The notes beneath the pieces are model-generated. The model did no database searches and had not been told where the DNA came from. It saw nothing but the letters and a program-made list of their open reading frames with translations. Made by a program: the position numbers and the translations under genes. From contig NC_135241.1 of the NCBI RefSeq assembly GCF_947623445.1, forward strand, positions 4,466,501 to 4,530,500: DNA of 64,000 bases, written 5' to 3'. Within the stretch, counting starts at the first letter, position 1. Each line of letters begins with the position of its first letter. This document shows positions 59,239 to 64,000 of this stretch, piece by piece. This stretch comes from Clavelina lepadiformis (lineage: Eukaryota > Chordata > Ascidiacea > Aplousobranchia > Clavelinidae).

Positions 59239-60704
59239 GGTTTGGTGACACTTAATCACGCGACACTTTATCACGCGACGCTTAATCACCGACACATAAT
59301 CACTAGGACATTTAATCACGCGACACATAATCACTAGGACATTTAATCACGCGACATTTAATCACACATTTACAGTATCGGCTACCGTACACACTAGGTA
59401 ACAATGTCATGCATGGGAAATGTAAGCAACTGCACGAAGATAAACTAAAATCTCGCTTGACAGATAACGGTCAACTGTGTCAACACGATGACTGTCATCG
59501 TGTTGGTGATATTTCTGGCTAAATAACAAAGAGTTTCTAGCTGGTGGAAGTCAACTTTAAACCAATGTTTTCTGAATTTGACGGTTTAATTTAAATTATC
59601 ATTAGAATTGTCGCGATACCCATCTATGCGTATATGTGGTGTACTTCGCTTTTGCAAAACTTTGTTTTAAGAAAGGTAATAGGTAAAAAGTTTTTTCTTC
59701 ACGTCAGAACCGTTTTGATGGTACTTTGATCAAGAGCTTCGGTGACAATAGAATAATATTACATATTACATAGGTTATACGTAGCAATGTAAAATGACAT
59801 GTTATTTCCTGATTGGCTAATGTGTTTCTATAAAAACTAAGGTTTGGTTAAAATCTCTTCTTCTTGTCTCTACACATAATATCAGTTTTACCTTCTGGAC
59901 TGTTCATTACTGAATTGGAGTTATAGTTTTGTTTAAATGTGAAAAGATGATGAAAATGTTTCTAATGTGATACAACTTATTTCGGACAATATAACAATTA
60001 GACTTTATGAAGCTGGTGTTGATTTAAAGAAACATTATAGAGAAAGCCGGCGAAACGGAGTCAAAGACAATTGTCGGGGAGTTCTAAAAGAAAGACTAAT
60101 AGCCTTTGGCTTTAGGCCAACCTTAAAAGCAATCCACATCGCCATCCCCACAAAGAGATGCACACGAGCTTGAATTACTGAATTTTCCTCACGTTTTTCC
60201 GACATTCGTTCTCTACAAAATAAATTCAGGCTATTCAGTACTCCTTTTGATGAGGACGCCAATACCATTCCCGAAAAATTTCAAATGGACCTTATTCAAG
60301 TGTGAATACATATATTTTGCTCTTTTTGTGATTGGTATGATTGAGATTGCAGCAATGTAGCGTAATATACTGAAGTGAGTGTGAATTATAGTATTAATGA
60401 AAGTTCCGGCCCGCCAAAGAGTTGTACACTCGACATTTGGCCTGTAACTAGCAAAAGGTTGCCGACCCCTGCTATAGACAAAGGCGCTGTCCAAGTGCTG
60501 TCGCATCCAAGTGATTATGTGTCGCGTGATTAAATGTCGCGTGATTAAGTATCCAAATCGCGTGATTAAATGTCCTAGTGATTATGTGTTGCGTGATTAA
60601 ATGTCCTAGTGATTATGTGTCGCGTGATTAAGTGTCTTAGTGATTATGTGTCGGTGATTAAGTGTCGCGTGATTAAGTGTCGCGTGATTAAGTGTCGGTA
60701 CACC
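59239..60704. mobile_element. foldback element with TTAATCACGCGACAC subterminal repeats (1.47 kb)
   Basis: The left arm (about 59239-59370) is a run of units such as TTAATCACGCGACAC, ACATAATCACTAGGACA and ATTAATCACGCGACA. The right arm (about 60500-60704) is their reverse complement. The ends are GGTTTGGTGACAC and, reverse complemented, GGTGTACCGACAC. Outside them lie TTGTAATT (59231-59238) and TTGTAATC (60705-60712), an 8-bp duplication with one mismatch. This general design (GG terminus, 8-bp duplication, tandem subterminal repeats) matches the elements at 1.1-2.5 kb, but the repeat unit is different. The core carries a hAT fragment and no complete ORF. Confidence 0.8.
60190..60471 (+). mobile_element. 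3' fragment of a hAT DNA transposon, nested
   Basis: A plus-strand frame at about 60193-60303 reads RFSDIRSLQNKFRLFSTPFD followed by IPEKFQMDLIQV and a stop, a sequence typical of the C-terminal part of ZBED/hAT-type transposases. It is followed by non-coding sequence that ends GGTTGCCGACCCCTG at 60471, the reverse complement of the CAGGGGTCGGCAACC hAT terminus. The matching 5' end was not found, so the copy is truncated. Confidence 0.7.
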
Positions 60705-61063
60705 TTGTAATCAACGTGTTATATCGTAAAGTTAATAACCATCACTTATGTTGACAAAAGTTTCTAAAATTAATGAATCTGGCTTAACGTAAAAATTTGA
60801 TGTAGATACCTTCACTGGTTGCGAGGAAGATTTGAGCATAGGAAACTTAGGTTTTATACAGGACAGCGGTGTATACTTTAGACGAGTGTCACAGGATAAG
60901 ACCAAGCGTAAAGAGACACTGTGTTCAACTAAGTTTTGGAGATGTTATGGATAAATTAGATTGTTAACGAATAATCAATTGCTGCCATATGTTTGTATTT
61001 GTAACTTTTACAGTTGAACGTCTAATTTTTTTTTGAAGTCTAAGCTGTCTCTGTTTGTAAACA
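60705..61063. other. 5' flank of the Toll-like receptor gene
   Basis: About 360 bp with no coding signal. It should contain the promoter and 5' UTR; no TATA box was convincing. Confidence 0.45.
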
Positions 61064-64000
61064 ATGAGAAGTTATATTTTTACCTTGAAGATCATAGTTG
61101 GCTTTCTGCAAATTTCTTCTGTAGAACTTATTACTTCAAACGATCCTTGTGATCCTCTGACTCACAACGTAACGTTACGCCAAATTTGCCATAACTGGTA
61201 TGGCTTCGAGGTTTTCCTGTCACTAATGGACTATCCAAAATGGACAGAAGCCGGCTTAAACGTCATTAGATGTGACTTTAGAGGAGTCACTAAATTTCCT
61301 TTGTCTGTATCTAAAGACGTACAGATTTTAGATCTGACGGGTAATTTCATTCATCACTACAGAAAGCAGGATTTGACAGGCTATGAAAAGTTGGAAGTTC
61401 TATTGCTGGGAGCAAACTGCCTAAGAGTTATTCGACTCGGACTTCCATACTGTAACTCGATAGTAGTAATTGAAAGGGACGCGTTTAGAGCTTTAATTAA
61501 TTTAAAGTATCTCGACCTAAGAGGAAATGTCTTAGAAATATTTCCTTTTAGGCTGCCGCCTTCTCTTAACGTCTTGTACTTGTCATTCTCAGGAATCGAA
61601 AGGTTCAATGAAACTGATTTTGTTTCGCTGAAAAATCTTTCCTTCGTTTTCATGAAAAACCTTTGCTTGGGAAATCCGCCTATTTTTCAAATCTTTACTT
61701 CCATAGCTGCCAAATGTTTTCACGCTCAAAACAATCTCATTGGATTGGACTTATCGCAGAACTATTTTCGTAAAATACCCAGAGATATTTTGAGAAGCAC
61801 TCTATTGTATTTCAACATGAGCTTTAATTACGTTGACGCCTTGCTTGAAGACGACTTTGTGAACTCTTCTAATCTACGTCAGCTGGGATTGTCAAGGTTA
61901 ACGTTCCTACAGCAGCCTATCCACCTTAACAAGTTTGCTTTAAAACCTTTGAAAGAATTGGAAAGATTGTACATGGCTTTTAGCAGAATTGCTTTCATAC
62001 CGGAAGGGTTTTTCTCGTACAACAAAAAGTTAACGCATTTGGATCTAACTGGAAATTGCCTGTGGAAGTTTGTAGAAGACCCTTTCTTTTTGCCGTTGGA
62101 ACATTTGATAGAATTAAATTTCGGTTTCAATAAGTTTTGTCTATTTCAAGGCCCTGTCCGGTCTGATGAAGCCCGAACCAACCACACTTTGCATTTGAGC
62201 AGTGTTTACTCTAAAATGAAAAACTTGTCGGTGCTGTCGTTCGGTGCTTCGCACCATTTTCAGGCTTTTCCATCCTACCAAACCCATTTAAACTTTCACG
62301 CAGTTGGTGCTCTGAGCCTATCAGCATTAGAAGGTTTGCCTCATCTTTCTAGAATTGAGCTGTCACATTGCAGAATAAAACTTTTTGACGCGAATGCTTT
62401 CAACTATTTAACTAGTCTTGGCTCAGTAATTTTTTTGTCGTACAACAGTATAGGAATGAAAAATACCGATGACAATTCCAAAGCAGATGATAGTAATGGA
62501 AATTTTGGCGGAAACTTTGAAAAGGAATTAGAGAAATTTTTTGATAAGAGTGCACACCTCGATGACCATTTGGCGCAGATCACGTCAAACAGGGTTGAAG
62601 CCAATAAACAAACAAACAAACACGTGGAAAAACTTGGATCATCAAGAATGTGACCTTGGTTCAGTTCTTGACTTTTCGTCAAATTACATACTAAAAATAA
62701 AAACGTATCTAAACAGGGCGACATGTCGTTTGTCTTCTCGACATGTCGTTTAATTCAATTGAACGTGTCGCTAAGGACGACTTGCTGAGTGTCAAGAATC
62801 TTTGTTACTTGGATTTGCGTTCAAACCCAATAAAAAACATTCACCCAAACGCTTTTGCCACTTTAACATCTGCAAACGTTGAAGCTAAACAGCCCTAAAA
62901 TTGTAAGCAAGTCGTTACTATTTCTCTCACAATTTCAGCATCCTTTGAAGCTTGAATACCGAGGCAGCGGAACTTCCCTGTTTTCTATTCTTGTTTTGAG
63001 CGCAAAGTTGACCGCAGCCGAAATTTATGATGTTGATTTTTCGGACAATATCATGTCGTTTGAAGACGAATTACTGCTCACAAAAATTTTCCGGATTTTT
63101 CCTGCCGCTCGGAAGATTTCCTTGCGAAAATGCGGAATCTCAAACCCAAGGATTTTACTAAGAAATTCGCAAGTAACCAGCATTGACCTGAGCGAAAATA
63201 AGTTGCCAGAGTTGCCCATGGAAACCCTGTGGGTAATGCGCGATTTGCTTGCCCTGTCCATATATTCGAACAAAATAAGTCAGCTGGACCGCCGTATGTT
63301 CGACTCAGTGCCACGCCTGACCTATCTCGACCTTTCGAACAACGAGATCAGTTACATTTGCCGAGATTTTTTCGCGGCAAACGCCAGCAATCTCAGAACT
63401 CTCTTTTTGAGAAACAACTACATATCTCAGATAACTAGCGACATATTTCCTATGAATTTTTTGGAGCACATCGAATTTCTTGATATCAGGTTGAACTCGA
63501 TCTCATGCAGTTGCGAACTGACCACAATTTTTGGTAAATGGCTTACGAAAGCGCCCTATACAATCGTACAACGTGTAGGGATCCTTCCTAAATGTACACC
63601 GTTAATCGACAGCAATTATGGTGGCTGCGTGAAGTGCTTTTCTTCAGGTTTATTTGCTGATCAGTCACTACTCAGTTATTCTGCCAACATCACCTGCCAA
63701 AGCGACTTTTATTTTAATATTTGCGTCAGTTTTTCGTCTTTTATCATCGCCTTTATTGTAGCGGGACTAGTCTTCACAAGCAAGCGTTGGAAACTGTGGT
63801 TAGCCAGTTACGCCACGAAAGCAATCATGTTTTCTGAAAAAAGTTATGACGACGACGACAACGACGACGACGACGATAGTTTTGCCTTCCACGCCTGTGT
63901 GGTTTATGACAAGGAAAATAGGAAAGTAGGAGATTGGGTAGACCAACACATGATTCCAAATCTAACGAACTGTCCACCGTTTTTTAAGATGACCGTTAAT
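61064..64000 (+). CDS. Toll-like receptor (LRR ectodomain, TM, start of TIR); frame interrupted, 3' end outside window
   Basis: Pattern-recognition receptor of the Toll family. The first open frame (61064-62653, 529 codons) starts with a signal-peptide-like MRSYIFTLKIIVGFLQISS and carries many leucine-rich repeats (LDLTGN, LDLRGN, LDLSQNYF, LDLTGNCL). A second open frame (about 62870 to the window end, no stop) continues with LRRs (IDLSENKL, LDLSNNEI), an LRR C-terminal cap with CSCEL and two further Cys-containing stretches, a membrane segment (FNICVSFSSFIIAFIVAGLVF), an Asp run, and the beginning of a TIR domain with a divergent box 1 (FAFHACVVYD). Both frames are in the same register. Between them (about 62600-62940) LRR coding moves through the other two frames, so the gene is either frame-broken, contains a short intron there, or has sequence errors. 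Ascidian TLRs are few and often intron-poor. The TIR domain is completed outside the window. Confidence 0.85.
62600..62939 (+). other. frame-shifting LRR segment or candidate intron inside the Toll-like receptor
   Basis: Relative to the flanking frame, LDFSSNYILKIKTYLNR is read one base on, LDMSFNSIERVAKDDLL and CYLDLRSNPIKNIHPNAF two bases on, and LQTLKLNSPKIVSKSLLF back in the original register. The three +1 steps sum to zero. A duplicated CGACATGTCGTTT (62720 and 62740) marks one step. A strong 3' splice-site-like sequence, TTTCTCTCACAATTTCAG, ends at 62938, and in-frame GT codons upstream (for example after AACAGG near 62593) would give a phase-0 intron. Confidence 0.6.
63848..63880 (+). 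repeat. GAC/GAT triplet run encoding poly-Asp before the TIR domain
   Basis: About ten GAC/AAC/GAT codons between the membrane segment and the TIR start, giving an acidic juxtamembrane linker. Confidence 0.75.

Noticed and set aside
59239..59370. CRISPR-like array of spaced repeats
   Set aside because: Units are contiguous and degenerate, inverted at the far end of a 1.5-kb element with a target duplication, and the genome is eukaryotic.

Overview
The window is eukaryotic nuclear DNA, most likely from an ascidian tunicate. Its genes are spliced with GT-AG introns, many of them only 90-400 bp, in AT-rich DNA. A spalt/SALL factor and a true connexin (a chordate gap-junction family) sit beside a Toll-like receptor, and the genes are compact. 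The species is not determined. No rRNA, tRNA, CRISPR or bacterial features were seen.

Layout. 1-5.4 kb is non-coding and holds two copies of one inverted-repeat (foldback/MITE-like) element, each with its own 8-bp target duplication. 5.4-21.3 kb (minus) is a complete SALL zinc-finger gene of 13 coding exons, with a first intron of about 10.2 kb. 21.3-33.5 kb is mostly non-coding, with one small possible membrane-protein ORF (minus, 28.3-28.7 kb) and the decayed coding region of a probably transposon-related family (plus, 30.7-31.8 kb). 33.5-36.0 kb (minus) is a complete six-exon connexin. 40.3-52.0 kb and 52.6-56.9 kb (plus) are two tandem genes encoding membrane-anchored proteins with C-terminal plakin (plectin/desmoplakin-type) repeats. 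The first has 23 exons and very long Ser/Glu-rich repeats. The second carries a PDZ domain of the periaxin/AHNAK type between its membrane anchor and its plakin module. 58.4-59.1 kb (plus) is a two-exon, two-pass membrane protein with a PPxY motif. 59.2-60.7 kb is a second kind of foldback element containing a hAT transposon fragment. 61.1 kb to the window end (plus) is a Toll-like receptor (LRR ectodomain, membrane segment, start of a TIR domain), cut by the window end and interrupted by a short stretch where LRR coding moves through all three frames.

How the genes relate. The connexin and the plakin pair are all cell-surface/junction type proteins, but nothing in the sequence shows joint regulation. 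The most unusual content is the plakin pair: plakin repeats normally bind intermediate filaments and sit on large cytoplasmic linkers, whereas here they sit on small single-pass membrane proteins, one of them fused to a periaxin/AHNAK-like PDZ. All exon models were built by reading splice sites and checking that intron phases chain. They have not been checked against transcripts.
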